In this document: positions 23,536 to 31,304 of the stretch, piece by piece
Layout: the number at the start of each line of letters is the position of its first letter
Position numbering within the stretch: the stretch's first letter is position 1
DNA from: an uncultured Mycolicibacterium sp.
Lineage (GTDB): Bacteria > Actinomycetota > Actinomycetes > Mycobacteriales > Mycobacteriaceae
Direction: 5' to 3'
DNA length: 40,804 bases
Assembly (NCBI RefSeq): GCF_937941905.1
Contig: NZ_CALDGS010000090.1
Location: 1 to 40,804 of the forward strand
The notes under the pieces: generated by a model
The model's database searches: none
What the model was told of the DNA's origin: nothing
Seen by the model: the letters and a program-made list of their open reading frames with translations, nothing else
Position numbers and translations under genes: made by a program

Positions 23536-24324
23536 TCAGAGGGTCAGGATGCGGGGCCCGTCCTCGGTCACCGCGACGGTGTGCTCCCAGTGCGCGGCGC
23601 GCGAGCCGTCGGCGGTGACGACGGTCCACTCGTCGTCGAGCACCACGGTCTCGGTGGTGCCCAGGGTCAGCATCGGCTCGATGGCCAGCACCGAGCCGGG
23701 CGCCAGGTGCGGGCCGCGGCCCGGGGCGCCCTCGTTGGGCAGGAACGGGTCCATGTGCATCCGCCGGCCGATGCCGTGCCCGCCGTAGCCGGCGACGATC
23801 CCGTAGCGGCGGTTGTCGCGCCGCTCGGCCGCGCGGGTCTCGGTCTCGATGGCGTGCGAGACGTCGGTGAGCCGGTTGCCGGGCACCATGGCGGCGATGC
23901 CGGCCTCCAGGGCGGCCCGGGTGGCCGCGCTCAGCGCGGCGTCGGCGGCGCTGAGCGCGCCCACCCCGAAGGTGACCGCCGAGTCGCCGTGCCAGCCGTC
24001 CAGGATGGCGCCGCAGTCGATGGAGACCAGGTCGCCCTCGGCGAGCACCTCGGTCTCCGAGGGGATGCCGTGCACCACCCGGTCGTTGACCGACGAGCAG
24101 ATGCTGGCCGGATACCCGTGGTAGCCGAGGAACGACGGCACCCCGCCGCCCTCCCGGATCACGGTCTCGGCGATCTCGTCGAGCTGCTTGGTGGTGACAC
24201 CGGGCCGGGCGGCCTCCTGCACCGCGCGCAGCGCCCGGGCCACCAGCGCGCCGGCGGCGGCCATGGCGTCGAGTTCGGCGGCGCTGCGCTGCGGCACCAC
24301 CCGGCGCAGTCGGAGCCCGGCCAC
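23536..24324 (-). CDS. map: Methionine aminopeptidase, type I
   Basis: 262 residues starting with GTG. The five metal ligands of the pita-bread fold are visible: two Asp in IDCGAILDGWHGDSAV, His in AGYGGHGIGRRMH, Glu in LAIEPML and Glu in HWEHTVAV. The substrate-pocket GYHGYPASICSSVNDRVVHGIP is also typical of type I enzymes. It removes the initiator methionine from nascent proteins. It starts 2 bp after the adk stop, continuing the secY-adk-map order conserved in bacteria. It lacks the SH3-binding N-terminal extension of the second mycobacterial enzyme, so it corresponds to the mapA position. Confidence 0.97.
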   Translation of the reverse strand: MAGLRLRRVVPQRSAAELDAMAAAGALVARALRAVQEAARPGVTTKQLDEIAETVIREGGGVPSFLGYHGYPASICSSVNDRVVHGIPSETEVLAEGDLVSIDCGAILDGWHGDSAVTFGVGALSAADAALSAATRAALEAGIAAMVPGNRLTDVSHAIETETRAAERRDNRRYGIVAGYGGHGIGRRMHMDPFLPNEGAPGRGPHLAPGSVLAIEPMLTLGTTETVVLDDEWTVVTADGSRAAHWEHTVAVTEDGPRILTL

Positions 24325-24326
24325 GA

Positions 24327-24875
24327 CTACTTGCCCAGCGCCCGCAGCGCGCGCTCGAACACCTCGTCGAGGCTGCCCACCGCGTCGATGGTCTGCAGGT
24401 TGCGGTCGCGGTAGTACTCCAGCAGCGGGTAGGTCTCCTCGCGGTAGACCTGCATCCGGTTGCGGATCACCTCGTCGGTGTCGTCGGCGCGGCCGCGGCC
24501 CTTGAGCCGGGTGAACAGCTCGTCCTCGGCGACCTGGAACTCCAGCACCACGTCGAGCTGCAGGCCGCGCCTGCGCAGCATCTCGTCGAGCGCCTCGGCC
24601 TGCGCCACCGATCGGGGGTAGCCGTCCAGAATGAACCCGGCCGCCGCGTCGGGCTGGTCGATGCGGTCCTCGACCAGCCGGTTCGTCAGCTCGGCCGGCA
24701 CCAGGTCGCCCGCGTCGAGATAGCGCTTGGCCTCCAGGCCGAGCTCGGTGCCCTCGCTGATGTGCTTGCGGAACAGGTCCCCGGTGGAGATCTGCGGGAT
24801 CCCGAGCTTCTCGGACAGCCGCACCGCCTGTGTGCCCTTCCCCGCGCCGGGCGGTCCGAGCAGAACAACTCTCAC
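24327..24875 (-). CDS. adk: Adenylate kinase
   Basis: 182 residues, matching the short actinobacterial type without the zinc LID insertion. The P-loop GPPGAGKGTQA is at residues 7-17, the AMP-binding segment STGDLFRKHI follows, and FILDGYPRSVAQAEALDEML and LKGRGRADDTDEVI form the NMP/LID regions. It interconverts ATP+AMP and 2 ADP. The GTG start overlaps the secY stop by 4 bp. Confidence 0.98.
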   Translation of the reverse strand: MRVVLLGPPGAGKGTQAVRLSEKLGIPQISTGDLFRKHISEGTELGLEAKRYLDAGDLVPAELTNRLVEDRIDQPDAAAGFILDGYPRSVAQAEALDEMLRRRGLQLDVVLEFQVAEDELFTRLKGRGRADDTDEVIRNRMQVYREETYPLLEYYRDRNLQTIDAVGSLDEVFERALRALGK

Positions 24876-26197
24876 TTCAGGAACCCTTCGTAGTTACGTT
24901 GCATCAGCTGGCTTTCGATCTGCTTCATGGTGTCGAGGCCGACGCCGATCATGATCAGCACCGCGACGCCGCCGAACGGCAGGTTCTGCAGCGAGGCGCC
25001 ACCGCCCACCTGCAGGAACAGGTTCGGCAACACCGCGATCAGGCCGAGGTAGATCGACCCCGGCAGGGTGATCCGGTTCAGCACGTAGCGCAGGTAGTCC
25101 GCGGTCGGCCGGCCCGGCCGGATACCCGGGATGAACCCGCCGAACTTCTTCATCTCCTCGGCGCGCTCGTCGGGGTTGAAGGTGATCGACACGTAGAAGT
25201 ACGTGAAGAACACGATCAGCCCGAAGTAGATCGCGACGTAGACCGGGTCGGACGGGTCGGTGAGCCGCTCGGCGACGAAACGGTCCCACCAGCCCGTGCC
25301 CGGGTCGGAGCTGCCGCTGCGGATCAGCTGGGTGATCAGCTGCGGGATGTAGATCAGCGACGAGGCGAAGATGACCGGGATGACGCCGGCCTGGTTGACC
25401 TTCAGCGGCAGGTAGGTCGAGGTGCCGCCGTACATCTTGCGGCCCACCATGCGCTTGGCGTACTGCACCGGGATGCGGCGCTGGCCCTGCTCGACGAAGA
25501 CCACGCCGATCAGGATCGCCAGCGCGGCCACGCAGACCCCGGTGAACACGAACCCGCCGCGGTCCTCGAGGATGATCTGGCCCTCGGCCGGGATGCGGGC
25601 GGCGATGCCGGCGAAGATCAGCAGCGACATGCCGTTGCCGATGCCGCGCTCGGTGACGACCTCGCCCATCCACATGACCAGGGTCGCGCCGGCGGTCATC
25701 ACGATGACGATCACCACCAGCGCCCAGATGGACTGGTTGTGGATGATCTCGTGGGTGCACCCGACCAGCAGGCCGCCGTTGGCGGCCAGCGCCACGATCG
25801 AGGTGGCCTGCAGCAGTGCCAGCGCCACCGCGAGGTAGCGGGTGTACTGCGTCATCTTGGCCTGGCCGGCCTGGCCCTCCTTGCGCAGCTGCTCGAACCG
25901 CGGGATGACCACGGTCAGCAGCTGCACGATGATGCTCGCGGTGATGTAGGGCATGACGCCGACCGCGAAGATGCTCAGTTGCAGCAGCGCACCGCCGGAG
26001 AACAGGTTGATCAGCGAGTACAGCTGTGCGGAGTCACCACCGGCGACCTGCTCGATGCACTTCTGCACGTTGGGGTAGTTGACCCCCGGGGACGGGATGG
26101 CCGCGCCGACCCGGTAGAGGATCACAATGCCCAGCGTGAACAGGATCTTGCGCCTCAGGTCGGCCGTCCGCAGCGACGAGATGAAAGCCGAGAGCAA
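24872..26197 (-). CDS. secY: Preprotein translocase channel subunit SecY
   Basis: 441 residues with ten transmembrane helices. The N-terminus MLSAFISSLRTADLRRKILFTLG, the plug and TM2 region, PYITASIIVQLLTVV and the C-terminal cytosolic loop MKKFGGFIPGIRPGRPT are canonical. The start codon is TTG, supported by an upstream GGAGGAAGAG ribosome-binding site and by the conserved N-terminal sequence. It heads secY-adk-map-marR. Upstream on this strand lies the urease operon instead of ribosomal protein genes. Confidence 0.98.
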   Translation of the reverse strand: MLSAFISSLRTADLRRKILFTLGIVILYRVGAAIPSPGVNYPNVQKCIEQVAGGDSAQLYSLINLFSGGALLQLSIFAVGVMPYITASIIVQLLTVVIPRFEQLRKEGQAGQAKMTQYTRYLAVALALLQATSIVALAANGGLLVGCTHEIIHNQSIWALVVIVIVMTAGATLVMWMGEVVTERGIGNGMSLLIFAGIAARIPAEGQIILEDRGGFVFTGVCVAALAILIGVVFVEQGQRRIPVQYAKRMVGRKMYGGTSTYLPLKVNQAGVIPVIFASSLIYIPQLITQLIRSGSSDPGTGWWDRFVAERLTDPSDPVYVAIYFGLIVFFTYFYVSITFNPDERAEEMKKFGGFIPGIRPGRPTADYLRYVLNRITLPGSIYLGLIAVLPNLFLQVGGGASLQNLPFGGVAVLIMIGVGLDTMKQIESQLMQRNYEGFLK

Positions 26198-26420
26198 CTC
26201 TTCCTCCTGCAGCCGACCTCAAATCGCGGCGTGCCAAATGGGGCTGGTCTGGTGCCAGCGCTTACGGTCAAGTCTGGTGCGGCGCCCGCGCAGGCCACGG
26301 CCTGCTCAAGTCACGCGTTCAAACAGTCTACGAGAGTAACAGTAGGCGGCGGCGGCCCCCGCATGCGTGGCCGGGGACACAGTGGTCGGCATGGCGTGGC
26401 GGCACCACTGCCCCACCCGG
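26198..26420 (-). other. ureD-secY intergenic region with hairpin; probable terminator and secY promoter
   Basis: A 223-bp non-coding gap. CAGTGGT (26380-26386) and ACCACTG (26404-26410) form a 7-bp inverted repeat 10 nt after the ureD stop, and CCCCG/CGGGG lies next to it; together they could terminate the urease transcript, although there is no U-tract. The AT-richer stretch around 26310-26345 (TGTTACTCTCGTAGACTG on the minus strand) is the most promoter-like part and could drive secY. No convincing -35 was identified. Confidence 0.4.
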
Positions 26421-27203
26421 TCACCGGGCGCCGTCGGCCGTCGCCGCGGTGTCCGACGCGAGCCGGGCCCGGATCGCCGCGACCGCCTCCCGCAGCGCCC
26501 CGCCGTCGGCCGCCGCGACGCGCACCAGCCCGCCGGCCCCGTTCGGCAGCTCGCTGGCCGCCAGATAGACCCGCCGGTCGGCCGGGGCCTGCGGCGCCGT
26601 CGTCGCCACCGCCTCGGCGCCGACGACATATATGGAGGCAAACGCCGTCGGGGCGCGGCGCGGCCGCGGCAGCGTCTCGAGCACCTGGGCGTCCACGGCG
26701 AGCGGGGTCGGGCCGCCCCCCGCCACCACGACGGTCGACTCGAAGCGGCCGAAGCTGTCGTCGGTGAGGTCGGGGTGCAGCACCACCGCGTCGACGACCA
26801 CCGCACACCCGCCCGGGGCGACGTGCACACGCAGCTGCTGGCGGTACCGTGCGTGCGGGGTGAGGATGCGCGGCCCCGGGTCGAACACCAGCCGGCTGGT
26901 GGCGTCGACGTGGATGACGGCCTCCTCGGCGGCCGGCGGCCCGCCCGGCACCCCGGTGACCGTGGTGGCACCCTGGCCGCGAACCGCGATCACAGCCCCG
27001 TCGACGGCCGTGAACCGCTGCACGATGCGATCCCCGGGGATCACTGCACCGGCGGCGTTCTGAATGATCACAGTGGCGTACCGGCACGGCGGTTCGGGGC
27101 CGAACACCCGCCCGACCAGCAGTGGCCAGCGGTGGCGGCGCCGGCTCAGCGCGGTGTGCCCGGCGCCGGCGGCGAACACCAGATCGAGCGCCGGGGCGGT
27201 CAC
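26421..27203 (-). CDS. ureD: Urease accessory protein UreD (UreH)
   Basis: 260 residues, slightly short of the usual 270. The family pattern is visible in VIIQNAAGAVIPGDRIVQRFTAVDGAVIAVRGQGATTV and in FDPGPRILTPHARYRQQLRVHV (broken around residues 45-110), the beta-helical scaffold on which UreF and UreG assemble with apo-urease. UreD is thought to provide the nickel tunnel to the active site. The GTG start overlaps the ureG stop by 4 bp, and it is the last gene of the long operon. The sequence is divergent from canonical UreD, in keeping with the divergent UreC here. Confidence 0.85.
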   Translation of the reverse strand: MTAPALDLVFAAGAGHTALSRRRHRWPLLVGRVFGPEPPCRYATVIIQNAAGAVIPGDRIVQRFTAVDGAVIAVRGQGATTVTGVPGGPPAAEEAVIHVDATSRLVFDPGPRILTPHARYRQQLRVHVAPGGCAVVVDAVVLHPDLTDDSFGRFESTVVVAGGGPTPLAVDAQVLETLPRPRRAPTAFASIYVVGAEAVATTAPQAPADRRVYLAASELPNGAGGLVRVAAADGGALREAVAAIRARLASDTAATADGAR

Positions 27204-27811
27204 ACGAACAGCACGTCGCGTTCGAGGTGGTCCATCAGCTCCTCGATCCCCGTACCGCAGCGGACGCTGGTGGTCAGCACCGGCCGCCCCGCGCGCACCT
27301 GCTCCGCCTCGGCGCGCATCCGGGCCAAGTCGGCCCCAACGTGCGGGGCGAGGTCGACCTTGTTGATGACCAGCAGGTCGCAGCGCAGCACCCCCGGTCC
27401 GCGTTTGCGGGGGATGTCGTCCCCACCCGCGACGTCGATGACGAACATCCAGTAGTCCACCAGGTCCCGGGAGAAGGTGGAGGCCAGGTTGTCCCCGCCC
27501 GATTCCAGCAGGATCAGCTCGGCGTCCGGGAACTCGGCCTCCAGCGCGTCGGCCGCGGCCATGTTCAGTGACGGGTCCTCCCGGATCACCGTGTGCGGGC
27601 AGGCACCGGCCTCCACCGCCCGCACCCGGGCGGGGTCGATCAGCCCGGAACGCCGAACCCGCTCGGCGTCCTCGGCGGTCACCAGGTCGTTGGTGATGAC
27701 GCACACCGAGCGGGAGCGCCGGGCGAAGCCGGCCAGCAGCGCCTCGACCAGCGCCGTCTTGCCCGATCCGACGGGTCCACCGATGCCCACCCGCGCGGCC
27801 CGCAGCGTCAT
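27200..27811 (-). CDS. ureG: Urease accessory GTPase UreG
   Basis: 203 residues. A SIMIBI-class GTPase with P-loop GIGGPVGSGKTAL (about residues 9-21), the nickel-binding CPH motif in EAGACPHTVIRED, ESGGDNLASTFS as the conserved switch region, and INKVDLAPHVGADL with the NKxD guanine-specificity motif. UreG carries nickel and couples GTP hydrolysis to its insertion into urease. Its ATG overlaps the ureC TGA (ATGA). Confidence 0.96.
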   Translation of the reverse strand: MTLRAARVGIGGPVGSGKTALVEALLAGFARRSRSVCVITNDLVTAEDAERVRRSGLIDPARVRAVEAGACPHTVIREDPSLNMAAADALEAEFPDAELILLESGGDNLASTFSRDLVDYWMFVIDVAGGDDIPRKRGPGVLRCDLLVINKVDLAPHVGADLARMRAEAEQVRAGRPVLTTSVRCGTGIEELMDHLERDVLFV

Positions 27812-29514
27812 CGCAGCAGATACTTTCTCGAGAAGGGCACGGTCACGGCCGGTTCGGCGGCCAACAGCACCCCGTCGGCGCGGACCTCGAAGGTGCGCGG
27901 GTCGACCTCGACATGCGGCATGGCGTCGTTGCGGATCATGTCGGTCTTGCGCAGCCCGCGCACCGAGGCGATGGGCAGCGCCCGCTTGCGCAGCCCGAGC
28001 CGCTGCGGCACCCCGGCGTCGATGGCGAGCCGGGACATGAACACGAATCCCAGTTCGGCCGCGGCATCCCCCAACGCACCCCAGTTGGGCCGCTGCAGAA
28101 CCGGTTCGGATGCGGCGACGGATCCCGCCGCGTCCCCGAGCGCGGCCCAGGCGACGACGCCGTTCTTGAGCACCATCTTCGGCTTGACCCCGAAGAACGC
28201 CGGCTGCCAGATCACCAGATCGGCGATCCGACCGGGCTGCACGGAGCCGACGTGGGCGTCGATGCCGACCGAGATCGCAGGGTTGACGGTGAGCTTGGCG
28301 ATGTAGCGCTTGACCCGCTCGTTGTCGGCCGCGGCGGTCTGCTCCTCCGGGAGCCGGCCGGTGCGCTGTTTCATCACCGCGGCGAGCTGCCAGCAGTTGG
28401 TGATGTTCTCGGCCAGCCGGCCCATCCCCTGGGTGTCGCTGCCGAAGATCGAGATCGCCCCCATGTCGTGCAGGAAGTCCTCGGCCACCATGGTCTGCGG
28501 CCGGATCCTCGCCTCGGCGAAGGCGACGTCCTCGGGGGCCTCCCAGTTCATCTGATGGGCCAACATGGTCATGGGCACGCCTTCGTCCAGCCCGGCCCGG
28601 GTGTAGGGGTTGGTGGGGTTGGTGGTGCCGGGGATGACGTTGGGGTACCCCACGCAGCGGATCAGGTCCGGGGCGTGGCCACCGCCGGCGCCCTCCACGT
28701 GGTACATGTGGATGGTCCGATCCCCGATCGTGGCGAATGTGATTTCGCTGAACCCGAATTCGTTAATCGAGTCGGTGTGTAGGTGGACCGCGAAGTCGGC
28801 GGAGTCGGCGGCGCGCAGGGTCGCGTCGATGACGGCCGGCGCGGCGCCGAAGTCCTCGTGGATCTTGACCGCGCCGGCTCCGGCGGCCACCGATTCCAGC
28901 ACCGCGGCCGGATTCGACGAGCCGCGGCCGAACGCCACGTAGTTCATCGGGGTGTATTCCCCGGCTTGCAGGAACAGGCCGAGGTGTCGCGGGCTACCGC
29001 TGGCGACCTCGAAGGCCGGGCCCGGGGATCCGCCGATGAGCGTGGTGGTTCCGGTGGCCAGCGCGTGTTCGGTCTGCTGCGGCGAGATCAGGTGTGCGTG
29101 GGTCTCGATGGCCCCGGCGGTGACGATCATCCCCTCGCCCGGGATGGGCGTGGTGGACGTGCCCACCACCAGGCCCGGGGTGACCCCGGGCATGGTGTCC
29201 GGGTTGCCGGCCTTACCGATGCCGGCGATCCGGCCGCCGCGGATCCCGATGTCGGCCTTGACGATTCCGGTGACCGCGTCGACGATGACGGCATTGGTGA
29301 TGACGCAGTCCAGCGCCCCGTCGGAGGGTTTGGCCGACGGCCGGTAGCCTTCCCCGTCGCGGAAGGATTTGCCTGCGCCGCTGAGGAGTTCGTAGCCGGG
29401 CACGGTGTGGTCGTGCTCGATCTCGATGAACAGGTCGGAGTCGGCCAGCCGGATCCGGTCGCCGGCCGTCGGCCCGAAGACCCGGGCGTAGCTGCGCCGG
29501 TCGATGTGCGTCAC
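27808..29514 (-). CDS. ureC: Urease alpha (catalytic) subunit, divergent type
   Basis: 568 residues from the GTG that overlaps the ureAB stop. The amidohydrolase active site is intact: His139 and His141 (ETHAHLISPQQ), the Lys217 to be carbamylated and His219 (VKIHED), His246 (HLHTDS), His272 (YHVEGAGGGHAPD), catalytic His320 and Asp360 (FGSDTQGMGR). Positions from Lys217 on align one-to-one with Klebsiella aerogenes numbering. Two features depart from the canonical family: the mobile-flap CHH is LAHQ, so the flap cysteine (319) is Ala; and the GPATGTNATTCTPG loop lining the active site is replaced by a shorter GPAFEVASGSP. Nickel binding and hydrolysis should be retained, but substrate fit or inhibitor response may differ. 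Urea is the presumed substrate. Confidence 0.93.
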   Translation of the reverse strand: MTHIDRRSYARVFGPTAGDRIRLADSDLFIEIEHDHTVPGYELLSGAGKSFRDGEGYRPSAKPSDGALDCVITNAVIVDAVTGIVKADIGIRGGRIAGIGKAGNPDTMPGVTPGLVVGTSTTPIPGEGMIVTAGAIETHAHLISPQQTEHALATGTTTLIGGSPGPAFEVASGSPRHLGLFLQAGEYTPMNYVAFGRGSSNPAAVLESVAAGAGAVKIHEDFGAAPAVIDATLRAADSADFAVHLHTDSINEFGFSEITFATIGDRTIHMYHVEGAGGGHAPDLIRCVGYPNVIPGTTNPTNPYTRAGLDEGVPMTMLAHQMNWEAPEDVAFAEARIRPQTMVAEDFLHDMGAISIFGSDTQGMGRLAENITNCWQLAAVMKQRTGRLPEEQTAAADNERVKRYIAKLTVNPAISVGIDAHVGSVQPGRIADLVIWQPAFFGVKPKMVLKNGVVAWAALGDAAGSVAASEPVLQRPNWGALGDAAAELGFVFMSRLAIDAGVPQRLGLRKRALPIASVRGLRKTDMIRNDAMPHVEVDPRTFEVRADGVLLAAEPAVTVPFSRKYLLR

Positions 29515-30152
29515 CGGGTCACCGCCCGGGCGTCCAGGGATCCGTTCACCGCCCCGGAAAAGCCGTGCACAACTCGGTTTCCGGCGATCGGGACGAGGCC
29601 GACGCACACCGGCACGCCGGGCTCGAAGCGCACCCCGGATCCGGACGGCACGTCGAGCTTGCGGCCCCAGGCCGCGCGCCGGTCGAATTCCAGCGCCGGG
29701 TTGACCTCGTAGAAGTGGGACTGGCTGCGCACCTGGATGTCGCGGTCGCCGCGGTTGACCACGGTGAGGGTGATCCGGTCGGCGCCCGGGAACAGCTCCA
29801 CCGGTTGCGTGCCGACGACGATCTCGCCGGGCTGGATGTCGCCCGGGTCCGGTTTGACCGGGTCGACCAGGGTGACGAGCTTGGTGCCGGACGGGAACGG
29901 GGCGTCGATCGCGATCAGCCGCAGCATGCCGGGCACCCCGGGTTCGCACTGGGCAGCGGTGAGCACCCGGCCGGCGTGGTCGATGACCTCGTCGTAGTCG
30001 AGGTTGCGCCGCGCGGCGCACATGACCTCGTCGGTCAACAATGCGACCGCCTCGGGGTGGCTGAGCGGGATGCCCTCGCGCAGGTTGCGGCGGGCCAGTT
30101 CGGCGGCCAGGAACACGGTCAGGCGTTCCATCTCGGTCGGGGTCAGGTTCAC
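29511..30152 (-). CDS. ureAB: Urease gamma-beta fusion subunit (UreA-UreB)
   Basis: 213 residues joining two subunits that are separate in most bacteria. Residues 1-101 are the gamma subunit (MNLTPTEMERLTVFLAAELARR, IPLSHPEAVALLTDEV, MLRLIAIDAPFPSGTKLVTL). Residues about 105-205 are the beta subunit (PGEIVVGTQPVELFPG, VVNRGDRDIQVRSQSHFYEVNPAL, FEPGVPVCVGLV). The fusion order matches that of Helicobacter pylori UreA. The typical HFHF of UreB is SHFY here. A strong ribosome-binding site (GAAGGAGAA) precedes the GTG start, 11 bp after ureF, the most independent translation start in this part of the operon. Confidence 0.94.
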   Translation of the reverse strand: MNLTPTEMERLTVFLAAELARRNLREGIPLSHPEAVALLTDEVMCAARRNLDYDEVIDHAGRVLTAAQCEPGVPGMLRLIAIDAPFPSGTKLVTLVDPVKPDPGDIQPGEIVVGTQPVELFPGADRITLTVVNRGDRDIQVRSQSHFYEVNPALEFDRRAAWGRKLDVPSGSGVRFEPGVPVCVGLVPIAGNRVVHGFSGAVNGSLDARAVTR

Positions 30153-30163
30153 GCGGTTCTCCT

Positions 30164-30835
30164 TCAGCTGGCGAACAGTCGCACGTCGCCGTCGCGGCGC
30201 TGGGCGGCGATGTCGGCGAATGCGGTGAACGCGGAGGGTGTTTGCGGTGCGGGTCGGCTCAGCAGGTCCCGGGCCAGCGGGATGGCCCGCTCAATGACGC
30301 GCTGGGCACCGAGGTGTCCGCAGATGCCCAGTCGCAGGGCCGCGCCGGTGATACCGGATACCACCTGCCAGGCGGCGATCGCCTCGGCGGCGGTCAGCGA
30401 TAGCCCGGCCGACCGCAGCGCCACCGCCTGCACCACCGGCAGGTGACCGGGGGTGGTGCCGGCGCGGGCCCGGTCACGGTAGCGGCGAAACCGCTCGTCG
30501 GCGGCCGTTGCCGGCACCGCGGCGAAGGTGCTGAGCAGGCCCGCACCGGCGCGGCGGGAGGCCTGCCGCAGCACCGACATCACCGCGTGTGCCTCGGCGA
30601 GCGCATCGACGGCGACCGGGTCCGGCGCGGACCAGGCTCGGCACAGCAGCACCCGGTCGCAGCGATGCCACCGATCGGCGAGTTGCTCGGCGACGAAGGC
30701 CGCGACGTCGGATTCGTCGTCGATCCAGCCGTCGCGGTGGGCGCCTTCCAGACCGGACGAGAAGGCGAATCCACCGGACGGAAATGCGCTGTCGCCGAAG
30801 CGCATCGCCGTCAGCAACTGGACCTGGTCAGCCAT
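30164..30835 (-). CDS. ureF: Urease accessory protein UreF
   Basis: 223 residues, all-helical. Near the N-terminus it has the conserved MRFGDSAFPSGGFAFSSGLEGA, and in the middle GTTPGHLPVVQAVALRSAGLSL, both UreF hallmarks. UreF dimerises, binds UreD and UreG and gates nickel delivery. The ATG was chosen because it gives the conserved N-terminus; it overlaps the ureE end by 8 bp. Confidence 0.92.
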   Translation of the reverse strand: MADQVQLLTAMRFGDSAFPSGGFAFSSGLEGAHRDGWIDDESDVAAFVAEQLADRWHRCDRVLLCRAWSAPDPVAVDALAEAHAVMSVLRQASRRAGAGLLSTFAAVPATAADERFRRYRDRARAGTTPGHLPVVQAVALRSAGLSLTAAEAIAAWQVVSGITGAALRLGICGHLGAQRVIERAIPLARDLLSRPAPQTPSAFTAFADIAAQRRDGDVRLFAS

Positions 30836-31304
30836 CCGGCGGGGTGTCGGCGAGCTCGATCCGACCGTCGGCGAGCAGGCCGGCGATGGGCTTGCGGTAC
30901 TGCTCCTCCGGCCCGTCGAGGTGGACGACGAGGGTGTCGCCGTGCTGATCGCACTTCCAGTGCAGGTGCCCGGCCACCAACCCCAGCCGAATGGCCGCTG
31001 CGATTTCATTGGACCGCAATGCCATTCGACGGGGCGTACCGGCGCGCACCAGTACCGCCCGGTCGGGTTCCAGCAGCAGGACCGCCCCGTCGGCCAGCGC
31101 ACTGCCGCGGGGCAGCGCGATGGCGTAGTCGGTGCCGGCGTCGGAAACCACCCGCAGTCGCCGACGCTGCAGATCGGCGGCCGCTAGGTGGATGGTCTCC
31201 ACCGTGCCGGTGTGACGCAGCCGGTGCAGCGCGTCGGTGACGGCGGCCTCGGTGGCCCACCCGACGATGCCGTCGAGAATCCGCGGGCCGGTGCGAACCG
31301 TCAT
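30828..31304 (-). CDS. ureE: UreE-like urease nickel metallochaperone
   Basis: 158 residues. The N-terminal half resembles the UreE peptide-binding domain (RRRLRVVSDAGTDYAIALPRGSALADGAVLLLEPDRAVLVRAG). The C-terminal half has a ferredoxin-like pattern ending GLVAGHLHWKCDQHGDTLVVHL, where HLHWKC and the following His would supply nickel ligands in place of the LGNRH of canonical UreE. There is no His-rich tail. The position directly before ureF supports the assignment. The ATG shares one base with the upstream amidase stop (TGATG). The sequence match is moderate, so the call rests partly on context. Confidence 0.75.
   Translation of the reverse strand: MTVRTGPRILDGIVGWATEAAVTDALHRLRHTGTVETIHLAAADLQRRRLRVVSDAGTDYAIALPRGSALADGAVLLLEPDRAVLVRAGTPRRMALRSNEIAAAIRLGLVAGHLHWKCDQHGDTLVVHLDGPEEQYRKPIAGLLADGRIELADTPPDG

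Noticed and set aside
28330..28600. Possibility that UreC is not a urease but another amidohydrolase
   Set aside because: The carbamylated lysine, all four nickel histidines, Asp360, the GAGGGHAPD motif and adjacent ureAB/E/F/G/D make a urease-type enzyme near certain; only the flap and loop differ.
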